Assembly (NCBI GenBank): GCA_031376265.1
Contig: JANMDK010000062.1
Span: 1-28,481 of the forward strand
Direction: 5' to 3'
DNA: 28,481 nucleotides
DNA from: SZAS-79 sp031376265
Lineage (GTDB): Bacteria > Pseudomonadota > Gammaproteobacteria > Burkholderiales > SG8-39
A model generated the notes under the pieces. That model did not search any database, was not told where the DNA came from, and saw nothing but the letters and a program-made list of their open reading frames with translations. A program made the position numbers and the translations under genes. Below are positions 7,791 through 15,556 of this stretch, in pieces (within the stretch, counting starts at the first letter, position 1; each line of letters begins with the position of its first letter).

Positions 7791-7842
7791 CGAAAAAGCG
7801 CGCCAAGCCGCCGGTTTAGGCGAACAGCTTGTCGTAGGCCGC
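7791..7842 (+). repeat. Imperfect direct repeat, copy 2 (GIY-YIG tail remnant plus ycaO tail)
   Basis: This is the partner of 6349-6401. Read forward, it carries a detached GIY-YIG tail (KKRAKPPV, then TAG at 7817-7819). Read in reverse, it carries the genuine end of ycaO, whose stop (7816-7818) overlaps that TAG. The copy thus preserves what looks like the ancestral tail-to-tail junction of the two genes. Confidence 0.9.
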
Positions 7843-9528
7843 GAGCAGCGTCCGGTGCATTGCGCTGCCTTCCATGTCGGCACCCAGCGTTTCGAGCCCG
7901 AAAAACTTCTCGCTGCGATCGAGCAGCCGCTCGGCCTGCGTCACCGTTTGCGCCCCGTACATCAGGTCGAGGGCTCGTCGGTGCGTCGCGACGTCCTCTA
8001 GCTGCATCAGGCTCTCTACGCAGCGGTAGACGAGCCGGCGGGCGGGCTCCATCTGCGCGTAATGGTGGATCCAGTCGCAGCCCTCTCGCGTCGCTTCCTC
8101 GTCGCCGATGGCCAGGGCCAGCAGGGTCTTGAGCTCGCCGATGCGCAGCTGCTTCCACGCCGTGCCAAGCGGGATCGCGAGGCCGAGGATCTCCCAGAGC
8201 GGTCTTTCGTCGTTCAGGTTGATCGTCTGCAACTCTTCGAGCAGCTCGGCGATTTCGTCCTCGCCAAGGTCGTGCAGCCGAACCAGAGCCGGGCGGATGC
8301 GGTTGCCGACGCTGTTGTTCTCCCACTCGAGGTCCTCCACCGGATAGATCTCCGACATCCCCGGCACGAGGATGCGGCAGCTGTAGGCGCCTTGCTCGCT
8401 GAAATCGGCCACGTAGATATCCTTGCCCTCCGCGGCGATGCACTCGCACAGCCACGCGTAGTCTTCCGCGGTCGTCGTGCTGAAATTCCAGTCGGCAAAC
8501 GGGAAGTCCGGCTTGTCACCGAGGAAGTTCCAGCTGATCACGCCGCTCGAGTCGACGAAATGGATTTCGATGTTCGACGGCAGCGTGATCTCCTCCATGT
8601 CGAAGCCTGGCTCGGGGAAGCCTTCGAGCGAATCGAGGGCACGGCCCTGAAGCAGCTCGGTCAGCGCGCGCTCGAGCGCGATCTCGAAGCGCGGGTGGGC
8701 ACCGAAGCTCGCAAAGCATCCCTGGTCTTTCGGATGAAGCAGGGTCACGTTCATCACCGGGTAACGGCCGCCAAGCGACGCGTCCCGCACGAGGATGCCG
8801 AATCCGGCCTCGCGCAGCCCCTTGATGCCGGCGGCGATGCCGGGATACCGAGCGATCACGTGGTCCGGCACCTCCGGCAGGCACAGGCCTTCGCTGATGA
8901 TGCGGGCCTTGATGTGGCGCTCGAAGATCTCCGACATCGCCTGGCTGCGCGCTTCCATGAGGGTGTTGCCGGCCGCCATGCCGTTGCTCACGTACAGGTT
9001 GCCGATGATGTTGACAGGGAACCAGGTCTCGGCGCCGTCCCGAAGGCGGGTGTAGGGCAGGGCGCAGATCCCGCGCGCCACGTTGCCGGAATTGAGGTCG
9101 ACCAGCACCTCCCGGTCGATCGAGCTGTCCGGGTTGTAGAAGGCCTGCAGTTCGGGATTCAGCAGTTCCTTGGGCCAGGCAGGGTCATCACCGGGTGCAA
9201 ACCAGCGCTCCTGCGGGTAATGCACGAAGGGACGATTGGCTCTCGTCTCGCCCAGGTAGAAGTGCGTCCAGAAATAATGCGTGTTCAGCCGCTCGAAAAA
9301 TTCGCCGAGCGCGCTGGCGCGGGCGGCCAGCCTGGTGGCGCCCTTGCCGTTGGAAAACAGCATCGGGCACTCGCGGTCGCGGACGTGCACCGACCAGATC
9401 GACTCGACCGGGTTCAGCCAGGACGACTCGTCCATGTGGAAGCCGCGCGCGGCGAGCTTGGCCTGCATCGTCGCAATCGTCGATTCGAGCGAGGCGTCTT
9501 TGCCTGGGATGAAGCTTTCGGTTTGCAT
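7816..9528 (-). CDS. ycaO: YcaO-domain ATP-dependent protein, E. coli YcaO type
   Basis: This 570-residue protein aligns by eye along its length with E. coli YcaO (about 586 residues). Shared features include the FIPGKDA start, the NGKGAT segment (60-65), the glutamate pair E76/E79 in GEFFER, and IIGNLYVSNGM followed by SEIFER with E200/E203. These glutamates form the YcaO ATP/magnesium site. The C-terminal part carries the extra helical region of the YcaO/RimO-associated branch and lacks the PxPxP end of azoline-forming YcaOs. In E. coli YcaO is linked to RimO-dependent beta-methylthiolation of ribosomal protein S12; its exact chemistry is unsettled. No rimO is in this window. It is the last gene of an operon with a J-domain protein and three unknowns, 37 bp after the previous gene. 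Its 3' end is duplicated at 6376-6401. Confidence 0.93.
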   Translation of the reverse strand: MQTESFIPGKDASLESTIATMQAKLAARGFHMDESSWLNPVESIWSVHVRDRECPMLFSNGKGATRLAARASALGEFFERLNTHYFWTHFYLGETRANRPFVHYPQERWFAPGDDPAWPKELLNPELQAFYNPDSSIDREVLVDLNSGNVARGICALPYTRLRDGAETWFPVNIIGNLYVSNGMAAGNTLMEARSQAMSEIFERHIKARIISEGLCLPEVPDHVIARYPGIAAGIKGLREAGFGILVRDASLGGRYPVMNVTLLHPKDQGCFASFGAHPRFEIALERALTELLQGRALDSLEGFPEPGFDMEEITLPSNIEIHFVDSSGVISWNFLGDKPDFPFADWNFSTTTAEDYAWLCECIAAEGKDIYVADFSEQGAYSCRILVPGMSEIYPVEDLEWENNSVGNRIRPALVRLHDLGEDEIAELLEELQTINLNDERPLWEILGLAIPLGTAWKQLRIGELKTLLALAIGDEEATREGCDWIHHYAQMEPARRLVYRCVESLMQLEDVATHRRALDLMYGAQTVTQAERLLDRSEKFFGLETLGADMEGSAMHRTLLAAYDKLFA

Positions 9529-9565
9529 TGGGGTGTCCCGGGCAGGTGGGGAAGGAAGGCCGCCG

Positions 9566-10807
9566 TCAGCTTTTTCTGGCGGGGATCTTGATATGGCAGT
9601 GCTCGGCGAGAATCCTCACGACCGGCTCGAGCGCGCCGTCCGTGTCCTGGAGGATCAGCTGCTCGATCATTTCCGGGCAGAACTCGTCCTCCCAGAGCGA
9701 GACCAGCCCATCGATCATTTCGTGCGGCGCGCACCGGCGAAGGAACTCCGGGACTGCTTCCTCTGCCGGGCCGCCGGCGCGGATTGCCCGTATCGCAGCA
9801 CGCGCCTCGACCGCGGTGATCGCGGGCTTTGGCGGCTTGCCGGCCGCGAGGCACAGGAAGACGGTGTTCATCGAGTCGGTATCGGTCTTTCCTTTGGTCA
9901 CCTTGCGCCACTCGTCGGTGACCAGCGCGTCGTACTCGCCGACATCGTGCGAGATCGAAAAATGGTGGAAGCGGTCGTGGTACTCGCGCACCAGGTCGTC
10001 GAAGGCGATCGATTTGTCGGCAATTCGCGGCAGGTCCTTCGCTGCGAGGCGCTTGAGGTGACGCTCGGCCACGGCGCGATGCGCATCGGGCACGTCTTCT
10101 AGCAGGCTTTCCGGCAGCGCGCGCCGTTTCTTCGCGCGGCGAACAGCCTTGAAGAACGTCTTGATCTCCTTGGCGCCGAGCAGCCCGCCTTCGACGCGTC
10201 CGGCGATCCGGGTCAGCAGGCACGCATCCAGGATGCTTTCGGCGGAATTGCCCGCAAGCGCCTCGCGCGAAATCTCCATCACGTCGGCAAACCAGAGCGC
10301 CGCCTCGATTTCGTCCTGGCACGCCTGGCGCTCGGCGAAGCGGGCCCGGTAGTCCGCCACGCTCCACTGGTCCGCCAGCGTGCGATCGCGCAGGAACTCG
10401 CGCACGTCGTGGGGTTCGGCCGCCTCGTGGATCGTCGAATCGGTGGGCATCGCATAAAGGGCCTTCAGCATCTGCGAGCCGCCGCGCGAATGCGAGAGGA
10501 ACGAGTTTTCCTGCAGGGAGCGGGCGGCGCGATTGAGGCTGCCGTTCGACAGGTGCTCCAGGTACAGGCTGGCGAGGTAGACCATGCGCTTGAGCGCTTC
10601 GTCGAGGTCGGTGCGCAGGTGCGAGGTGCCGAAGAAGTCGGCGATCTGGACGATGCCCTTGGCGCCTTCGGTGCGCATGGCGTCGAGCTTCTCCGAATCG
10701 ATTACGCCGTTCTTGAGCCCGTGATCCAGCGCCCGGGCGAAGTACGGGCGGGCGTCATAGGAAGCGAGCGACTGCGGCGAAGCGGCGGCGGACGGCGCGT
10801 TGCTCAA
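9566..10807 (-). CDS. Conserved-looking protein of unknown function (413 aa), J-domain/YcaO operon
   Basis: I do not recognise this family. The 413-residue product is soluble-looking, with no signal peptide or membrane helices, and appears mostly helical. Its N-terminal part contains a distinctive segment around residues 70-125 (SLYLEHLSNGSLNRAARS, then ENSFLSHSRGGSQ), rich in serine, asparagine and arginine, that looks conserved. A lysine/arginine-rich patch (KAVRRAKKRR) sits near the middle, followed by a histidine-rich stretch (HDRFHHFSISHD). It starts at TTG 10807 within a TTGA overlap with the stop of the 245-residue gene, so it is translationally coupled to it. YcaO follows 37 bp downstream. 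Context suggests work with YcaO, possibly on a protein substrate. This is inference only. Confidence 0.75.
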   Translation of the reverse strand: MSNAPSAAASPQSLASYDARPYFARALDHGLKNGVIDSEKLDAMRTEGAKGIVQIADFFGTSHLRTDLDEALKRMVYLASLYLEHLSNGSLNRAARSLQENSFLSHSRGGSQMLKALYAMPTDSTIHEAAEPHDVREFLRDRTLADQWSVADYRARFAERQACQDEIEAALWFADVMEISREALAGNSAESILDACLLTRIAGRVEGGLLGAKEIKTFFKAVRRAKKRRALPESLLEDVPDAHRAVAERHLKRLAAKDLPRIADKSIAFDDLVREYHDRFHHFSISHDVGEYDALVTDEWRKVTKGKTDTDSMNTVFLCLAAGKPPKPAITAVEARAAIRAIRAGGPAEEAVPEFLRRCAPHEMIDGLVSLWEDEFCPEMIEQLILQDTDGALEPVVRILAEHCHIKIPARKS

Positions 10808-11541
10808 AGCGCGGACTCTTCCACCGGTGCCCGGCCGGTGGGCTTTGGTCCCTCGGCCGCGCCCTCAGCGCCATCCCTCGGCTCCGCGACGGGCGCAGCC
10901 GCTTCCTCGGCGGCTTGGCTTCGCGCGGTAAGGATCTGGAACACGTGGAAGAACTCGTCCGGGAAGTGGTGCGCCAGGCGCCATGTGAGTTCCATCCAGT
11001 CCTGGTCGCTGACTTCGTCGAGGCCCACCCCGCCCTTGGGCATCTGGAAGTGGTCCTCGCGTACCGAATCGTCCTCCTCGTCTTTCGGCGTGCGCTCCTC
11101 GTCGATGAGGGCGAAGCTGCCCGTAGACTTGAAGACCGACAGTTCCTCGAAGCGCTCGTCGAGGTAATCGGCGAGCACTTCCAGTCCGAGGTCCTTCTGG
11201 GCCAGGGCCTCGATGAAGTCGTCCGGCGCGACGTCCTCTCGAAAGATCACCGAATTGATCAGCGAGCGCAGGCGGTCCCGGTTGCGCTCGGCATACAGCC
11301 TTTCCATGATCACCGCGTCGGCGAATTGCTTGGGCGTCACGAGCAGGTTGATCAGCGAGGGCTTGGCCGAGTCGTACTCGCGGATGATGGCCAGCAGGTC
11401 TTTGGGCGCGAGCTGGTCGAGAACGGTGACCAGGGCGGTGTCGCCTTCCGTCTCGACGAGGTCGACCAGCGCCGATTCGGCGGCGACGATGTCCCCGGCG
11501 TGGATCAGCGCCGAAGCTTTGATGACTACGGGATGTGACAT
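10804..11541 (-). CDS. Unknown protein with acidic C-terminal half (245 aa), J-domain/YcaO operon
   Basis: This is not a family I recognise. Residues 1 to about 140 look like compact alpha-helical repeats (LVDLVETEGDTALVTVLD, LAPKDLLAIIREY). They superficially recall MgtE-N or FliG-type helical repeats, but I would not assign either. An acidic linker (DEERTPKDEEDDS) follows. A second short segment contains WMELTWRLAHHFPDEFFHVF, and the C-terminal tail is low-complexity and rich in alanine, proline and glutamate. There is no signal peptide or membrane segment. ATG 11541 has an AGAGGAA ribosome-binding site. The stop overlaps the TTG start of the next gene. It may act as a scaffold or adaptor, on context alone. 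Confidence 0.75.
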   Translation of the reverse strand: MSHPVVIKASALIHAGDIVAAESALVDLVETEGDTALVTVLDQLAPKDLLAIIREYDSAKPSLINLLVTPKQFADAVIMERLYAERNRDRLRSLINSVIFREDVAPDDFIEALAQKDLGLEVLADYLDERFEELSVFKSTGSFALIDEERTPKDEEDDSVREDHFQMPKGGVGLDEVSDQDWMELTWRLAHHFPDEFFHVFQILTARSQAAEEAAAPVAEPRDGAEGAAEGPKPTGRAPVEESAL

Positions 11542-11563
11542 GGATTCCTCTCTTGCTCTCGGT

Positions 11564-12097
11564 CTAGCTGCGGCGATCGAAGCCCTGGTCGCTCAGATAA
11601 TCCTCGCCGGCCTCGCCGAGGTCGGCGCTGTCGTCGGAGTCTTCGTCCCCGGCTTCTTCCCGACCTTCGGATTCATCGGCCGCCTCGGCTTGCGCCGCCA
11701 TTCCTGCCCCAGGTCCGGACGAAATGAATTCCAGGCCCGCGGCAATGAGCATGAACCGCTCGCCACCGGGGCTCGCCAGCGCGCGCTGCGCAAGCGTGCC
11801 CGCCCAGGGCTCGAGTTCGACCGCGTGCGCCACCGCCTCCCATGCCGGAAAGTCATCGGGCTGGGTGGCGACCAACTGCTCGAATACCGCTTTCCCGCCG
11901 AATCGGAACCCGCCGCGAAACGCGGAGGCGACCATCACCGGGTCGAACTCGCACATCGGCATGAGATCGGCGAACTGGTCGCGCTTGACCTTGAGCCGCG
12001 ACGCCAGCACGTTGTCGCCCGCCGAGTCGTAGGTGAGGTCTTCGATTTCGTAGCCGTAGGAGGACGAGAGGTCGCTGAAGAACGGGGACAGCTTCAA
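11564..12097 (-). CDS. Unknown protein with acidic tail (177 aa), J-domain/YcaO operon
   Basis: I do not recognise this family. The 177-residue product has a globular part to about residue 125, with notable segments YGYEIEDLTYDSAGDN and MPMCEFDPVMVASAFRGG. An extremely acidic, probably disordered C-terminus (DEDSDDSADLGEAGEDY) follows. It starts at TTG 12097 inside a TTGA overlap with the stop of the J-domain gene, so translation is likely coupled. Acidic tails are common in proteins that touch ribosomes, nucleic acids or chaperones, but nothing here proves a function. Its consistent packing with its neighbours is the main reason to accept the TTG start. Confidence 0.72.
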   Translation of the reverse strand: MKLSPFFSDLSSSYGYEIEDLTYDSAGDNVLASRLKVKRDQFADLMPMCEFDPVMVASAFRGGFRFGGKAVFEQLVATQPDDFPAWEAVAHAVELEPWAGTLAQRALASPGGERFMLIAAGLEFISSGPGAGMAAQAEAADESEGREEAGDEDSDDSADLGEAGEDYLSDQGFDRRS

Positions 12098-12372
12098 GTG
12101 AGGGCGGCCTTGAGGTAAGCGCTCCAGATTTCCCGCGCGGTTTCGATCGGATGCTCGATCAGGCTTCGGCGGCGGTTGTCGTCGAAAGCGCGGCGCCGGG
12201 CGGGGTCGGACAGAATATCGTAGGCTTCCTGCAACTCCTGGAACGCGAGGTGCGCCTTCTCCGAGGGATTGCGGTCCGGGTGCAGCGCGGACGCCTGCCT
12301 GCGGTAGGCGCCCTTGATCTCGGCCAGCGTCGCCGCGGGCTGCAACCCCATGATGCGGTAGAAGTCTTTCAT
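12094..12372 (-). CDS. Small J-domain (DnaJ-like) co-chaperone
   Basis: This 92-residue protein is essentially a bare J-domain. It has DFYRIMGL at the start, helix II with YRRQASAL, the HPD signature (H32-P33-D34) and helix III around FQELQEAYDILSD, ending in a short basic helix. J-domains stimulate the ATPase of Hsp70 (DnaK) and hand it substrates. With no zinc finger or substrate-binding domain, this is a class C J-protein. Its clients would come from the short tail or from partner proteins. It is the first gene of the operon leading to ycaO and overlaps the next gene by 4 bp. No strong ribosome-binding site precedes ATG 12372. The 75 bp upstream of it should hold the operon promoter, but I see no clear consensus. 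Confidence 0.9.
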   Translation of the reverse strand: MKDFYRIMGLQPAATLAEIKGAYRRQASALHPDRNPSEKAHLAFQELQEAYDILSDPARRRAFDDNRRRSLIEHPIETAREIWSAYLKAALT

Positions 12373-12447
12373 AAATTCGTGTCTTTCAAAACGCTGGAGT
12401 CAATATCGGCGCGGCTTCCCGGCCAATTGATTTGCCATATTTGGAAA

Positions 12448-12993
12448 CTATCGGGCGGAATCCGGCAGCGGCTGCTCGCGCATCGAGCGGCGGAATACTT
12501 CGGCACGGTCGACGTAGCTCTGCGAGGCTTCGAGGATCCGAGCCTTCTCTCCCGGTTTTAGTTCCCGGATGACCTTGCCGGGCGAGCCGAGCACCAGCAC
12601 GCCCTCCGGAATCTCCTTGCCTTCCGAGATCAGGCTGTTGGCCCCGATCAGCGATCCGCTGCCGATTTTCGCGCCGTTGAGCACCACGCTGTTGATGCCG
12701 ACCAGCGAGCCGTCGCCGATCGTGCAGCCGTGCAGCATGACCTTGTGGCCGATGGTGACGCGCCGGCCGATTTTCATCGGGAACCCGGGATCCACATGGA
12801 GCACCGAGCCATCCTGGATGTTGGTTTCGTCGTCGATCTCGACCTGGTCGTTGTCGGCGCGGATCGTCACGCCGAACCAGATGCTGGTGTCGTTTCCTAG
12901 CGCAATCGAGCCGGCGAGCATGGCGTTCGGGGCGATGAAATGGCGTTCGCCCCGGAAAGTGACGCGGCGTTCGGCCAGGGAAAAGATCGGCAT
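12448..12993 (-). CDS. Gamma-carbonic anhydrase family protein (YrdA-like)
   Basis: This 181-residue protein is a left-handed beta-helix, shown by isoleucine/valine-rich hexapeptide repeats from about residue 20 to 140. Three histidines match the family's metal site: H66 in VLHVD, and H83 and H88 in GHKVMLHGC. R45 and D47 (IRADND) match the conserved trimer-contact pair. Members such as YrdA, PaaY and CaiE bind zinc or iron. Some hydrate carbon dioxide and others act on thioesters, so activity is not certain. A short charged helix closes the protein. It lies upstream of the J-domain gene on the same strand with a 75 bp gap, so shared transcription is possible. The 101 bp upstream gap is divergent with the alpha/beta hydrolase. 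Confidence 0.9.
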   Translation of the reverse strand: MPIFSLAERRVTFRGERHFIAPNAMLAGSIALGNDTSIWFGVTIRADNDQVEIDDETNIQDGSVLHVDPGFPMKIGRRVTIGHKVMLHGCTIGDGSLVGINSVVLNGAKIGSGSLIGANSLISEGKEIPEGVLVLGSPGKVIRELKPGEKARILEASQSYVDRAEVFRRSMREQPLPDSAR

Positions 12994-13094
12994 GGAGTAA
13001 GGGCTTTCGGGGTCGGGGGCGAATATTCGCGGCCGCTATCATACCGATATGGGAACAATCGTCCTCGGCCCCCGCTGATATCATCGCGCCCGCC

Positions 13095-13985
13095 ATGCGC
13101 CCGAGCGAATCCCTGTTCTTCGAAGTCCGCGGCTTGCGTTACCACGTGCGACGCTGGCCCGGCACGGGCTCGCCCGACGCTTCGCGCCGGATGGTGCTGC
13201 TGCACGGCTGGATGGATGTCTCGGCCTCGTTCCAGTTCCTCGTCGATGCGCTTGACGCGAAATGGGAGGTCTACGCGCCGGACTGGCGCGGCTACGGGCT
13301 GACGGATTGGGTCAAGGCAGACGCCTACTGGTTCCATGACTACGTCGCGGACCTCGACCAGGTGCTGGAGCAAATCCAGCCGGACCAGCCGGTCAACCTC
13401 GTCGGCCATAGCCTCGGCGGCAACGTCGGCTCGGTCTACGCGGGCACGCGGCCGGAGCGCATCGCGAAGTTCGTCAACCTCGAAGGCTTCGGCATGTCGC
13501 GCAATGACCCGGACCAGGCGCCGGCGCGCCTCGTGCGCTGGCTGAAGGAACTGCGCGAGCCGCCGACGCTGCGGCCGTACGAGAGCTTCGCTGCGCTGGC
13601 CGACCGGCTGCAGAAGAACAATCCGCGGCTCCTGCGCGAACGCGCCGAATTCCTTGCGCGCCACTGGGGCAAGGAAGCCGCCGGCGGCGGCGTCGAACTG
13701 CGCAGCGACCCGGCGCACAAAATCGTCAATGCGACGCTCTCGCGCTTCGAGGAGATGCTCGCCTTCTGGCAGCGCGTGACCGCGCCGGTGCTCATGGTTG
13801 ACGCGTCCGAATCGAAGACGATGAAGCAGATCGGCATCGATCCCGAGGATTACGCCAGGCGGCGCTCCGCCTATAAGACCCTGCGCTATGAAACCGTGCA
13901 GCAGGCCGGCCACATGCTGCATCACGACCAGCCCGAGGTGGTCGCGCGGCTGATCGAAGGGTTCCTCGCCGAAGGGGCCGCGTGA
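13095..13985 (+). CDS. Alpha/beta-fold hydrolase
   Basis: This 296-residue protein has the canonical alpha/beta hydrolase layout. The oxyanion-hole motif LLHGW is near residue 37, the nucleophile S106 sits in GHSLGG, and the catalytic histidine H273 is in the AGHMLHH segment near the C-terminus. The segment APDWRGYGLTD (61-71) is typical of esterases and epoxide-hydrolase-like members. The substrate cannot be predicted. No signal peptide is visible, so it is likely cytoplasmic. The TGA stop (13983-13985) overlaps the ATG of the PHP gene by one base, and the two are probably co-translated. Confidence 0.9.
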   Translation: MRPSESLFFEVRGLRYHVRRWPGTGSPDASRRMVLLHGWMDVSASFQFLVDALDAKWEVYAPDWRGYGLTDWVKADAYWFHDYVADLDQVLEQIQPDQPVNLVGHSLGGNVGSVYAGTRPERIAKFVNLEGFGMSRNDPDQAPARLVRWLKELREPPTLRPYESFAALADRLQKNNPRLLRERAEFLARHWGKEAAGGGVELRSDPAHKIVNATLSRFEEMLAFWQRVTAPVLMVDASESKTMKQIGIDPEDYARRRSAYKTLRYETVQQAGHMLHHDQPEVVARLIEGFLAEGAA

Positions 13986-14833
13986 TGGCCGACGGGCAAC
14001 GCGACGTCGACCTGCATTGCCATTCCTCGGTCTCGGATGGTGCGCTCACGCCGGAAGCCGTCGTTGCGAGGGCCGCCGCGCAGGGCGTGCAGGTTCTCGC
14101 GTTGACCGACCATGACGAGATCGGCGGGCTCGATCGGGCGCGCGCAGCGGCTGGGGCGGCAGGCATCGGATTCATCGACGGGGTGGAGATTTCGGTGACC
14201 TGGCGCGGGGGCACGCTCCATATTGTCGGCTTGCGCATCGACCCTTTGCATCCGACTCTGCTCGAAGGCCTGGAGTCTGTGCGCAGCGGACGCATCGAGC
14301 GCGCGAAGCGCATGGGCGATTCGCTTGCCCAAGAGGGCATCGCCGGCACGTTCGAAGGCGCGCTCAAGTACGCAGCCAACCCCAACATGGTCGGCCGAAC
14401 GCACTTCGCGCGCTACCTCGCGGAGATCGGCGAAGTGCCGGATGCGAAATCCGCCTTCTCGAGCTTTCTCATTCCCGGCAAGCCCGGGTTCGTGCCGCAT
14501 GAATGGACCGACCTCGCAACGGCCGTCGGATGGATCCGCGCTTCGGGCGGGCGTGCCGTCATTGCGCATCCGGGGCGCTACCGGCTTTCGGCCGGTGCGC
14601 TCGACGATCTCCTCGCCGAGTTCCGTGCTGCCGGCGGCGAAGCCATCGAGGTGATCACGGGAAGCCATTCGCCGGACCAGTACAGGATGTTTGCCGAGAT
14701 CGCGAAGAGCCAGGGGTTCCTTGCCTCGCGCGGCTCGGATTTCCACGCGCCCGGGGAGGGCGATGCGGACTTCGGCAGACTGCCGCAGCTCGCCGGGGGA
14801 CTCACGCCCGTCTGGCACGACTGGCCGCGCTGA
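13985..14833 (+). CDS. PHP-domain phosphoesterase (YciV / RNase AM-like)
   Basis: This 282-residue PHP-family protein has metal-binding motifs DLHCHSSVSDG (9-19, with H11 and H13), TDHDE (H43), GVEIS, AHPGRY and RGSDFHAPG, in the family order. Proteins of this size and pattern match YciV/TrpH, shown in other bacteria to be a 3',5'-nucleotide bisphosphatase and 5'-3' exonuclease that trims rRNA ends (RNase AM). That specific role is inferred. A GTG at 13982 is an alternative start, but ATG 13985 is preferred because it overlaps the previous stop in a TGATG arrangement. The YciO-like gene begins 3 bp after its stop. In many proteobacteria yciV and yciO are neighbours, which supports both calls. 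Confidence 0.88.
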   Translation: MADGQRDVDLHCHSSVSDGALTPEAVVARAAAQGVQVLALTDHDEIGGLDRARAAAGAAGIGFIDGVEISVTWRGGTLHIVGLRIDPLHPTLLEGLESVRSGRIERAKRMGDSLAQEGIAGTFEGALKYAANPNMVGRTHFARYLAEIGEVPDAKSAFSSFLIPGKPGFVPHEWTDLATAVGWIRASGGRAVIAHPGRYRLSAGALDDLLAEFRAAGGEAIEVITGSHSPDQYRMFAEIAKSQGFLASRGSDFHAPGEGDADFGRLPQLAGGLTPVWHDWPR

Positions 14834-14836
14834 GCC

Positions 14837-15472
14837 ATGGCGCAGTACTTCAGCGTTCATCCGACGCATCCGCAGCCGCGCCTGATCCGCCAGGCCGCCG
14901 AGATCGTTCGCGCCGGCGGCCTGATCGCTTACCCGACGGACTCGTGCTATGCGCTCGGCTGCCATATCGGCGACAAGGAGGCGATGGACCGGCTGCGCAG
15001 CGTTCGCGGCATCGACGACAAGCGCCATCTCACGCTCATGTGCCGCGACCTTTCGGAAATTGCAGAGTACGCGATTGTCGATAACGTCCAGTACAGGCTG
15101 CTCAAGGCGGCGACCCCGGGGAGCTATACATTCATCCTGCGCGCGACGCGAGAGGTGCCGCGTCGCCTGATGCACCCGAAGCGCAAGACGATCGGCGTGC
15201 GCGTGCCGCAGCACGCGGTCGCGCACGCGCTGCTCGCGGAATTGAATGAGCCGATGCTGTCCGCAACGCTTCAACTGCCGGGCGACGAGGAGCCGATCTC
15301 CGAAGGCGGCGACATCCGCGCGCGGCTTGAGCACGAGCTTGACCTGGTGCTGGACGCAGGACATTGCGGCATCGTCCCGAGCACGGTGCTCGACCTGACC
15401 GGCGACACGCCGGTCGTGCTGCGCGAAGGCAGCGGCTCGCTGGAGGCCCTCGGCTTGGCCGCGGTGAGCTGA
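14837..15472 (+). CDS. YciO/YrdC/Sua5-family protein (L-threonylcarbamoyladenylate synthase-like)
   Basis: This 211-residue protein has the YrdC/Sua5 fold. It shows GGLIAYPTDSCYALGC near residue 27, a KRHLTLMC strand, a TPGSYTFIL segment and IGVRVPQH. TsaC/Sua5 proteins make threonylcarbamoyl-AMP for the t6A modification of tRNA. The YciO subgroup resembles them, but its activity is weaker or uncertain. The adjacency to a YciV-like gene and the overall pattern point to YciO rather than the essential TsaC. No Sua5-specific C-terminal domain is present. Transcription probably continues from the PHP gene upstream. Confidence 0.87.
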   Translation: MAQYFSVHPTHPQPRLIRQAAEIVRAGGLIAYPTDSCYALGCHIGDKEAMDRLRSVRGIDDKRHLTLMCRDLSEIAEYAIVDNVQYRLLKAATPGSYTFILRATREVPRRLMHPKRKTIGVRVPQHAVAHALLAELNEPMLSATLQLPGDEEPISEGGDIRARLEHELDLVLDAGHCGIVPSTVLDLTGDTPVVLREGSGSLEALGLAAVS

Positions 15473-15520
15473 TCCCGCCCGGCCAGGGCTGCCGAACGGG
15501 CGGGGCGGCCAGGGCGCATC

Positions 15521-15529
15521 TGCTAAAAT
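15521..15529 (+). promoter_or_regulatory. Probable extended -10 promoter element before the site-2 protease gene
   Basis: TGCTAAAAT matches an extended -10 box (TGnTAnAAT-type) 28 bp before the start codon at 15557. No recognisable -35 box lies 17 bp upstream, which is acceptable for extended -10 promoters. The 13 bases GCTAAAATCGCGG recur exactly at the rpsO promoter (25928-25940). It would start transcription of the protease-trpS-scpA-scpB-rluB run. Confidence 0.55.
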
Positions 15530-15556
15530 CGCGGATTAGAAGCACTGCCCACGGCG

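Noticed and set aside
7340..7819. 159-codon plus frame overlapping the SemiSWEET gene
   Set aside because: It is out of frame with the transporter and has no ribosome-binding site. Its end (TKKRAKPPV) is meaningful only as the orphan GIY-YIG tail in the direct repeat.
7179..7883. 234-codon minus frame across the globin/SemiSWEET intergenic region
   Set aside because: It is antisense to the SemiSWEET gene, with no recognisable domain or ribosome-binding site.
8062..9591. 509-codon open frame opposite ycaO
   Set aside because: It is antisense to a full-length, clearly recognisable YcaO, with no domain of its own.
15474..15504. CCCGCCC/GGGCGGG inverted repeat after the YciO-like gene as a terminator
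   Set aside because: It has a 17-base loop and no T-tract, so it is not an intrinsic terminator. In such GC-rich DNA a 7 bp match is weak evidence.
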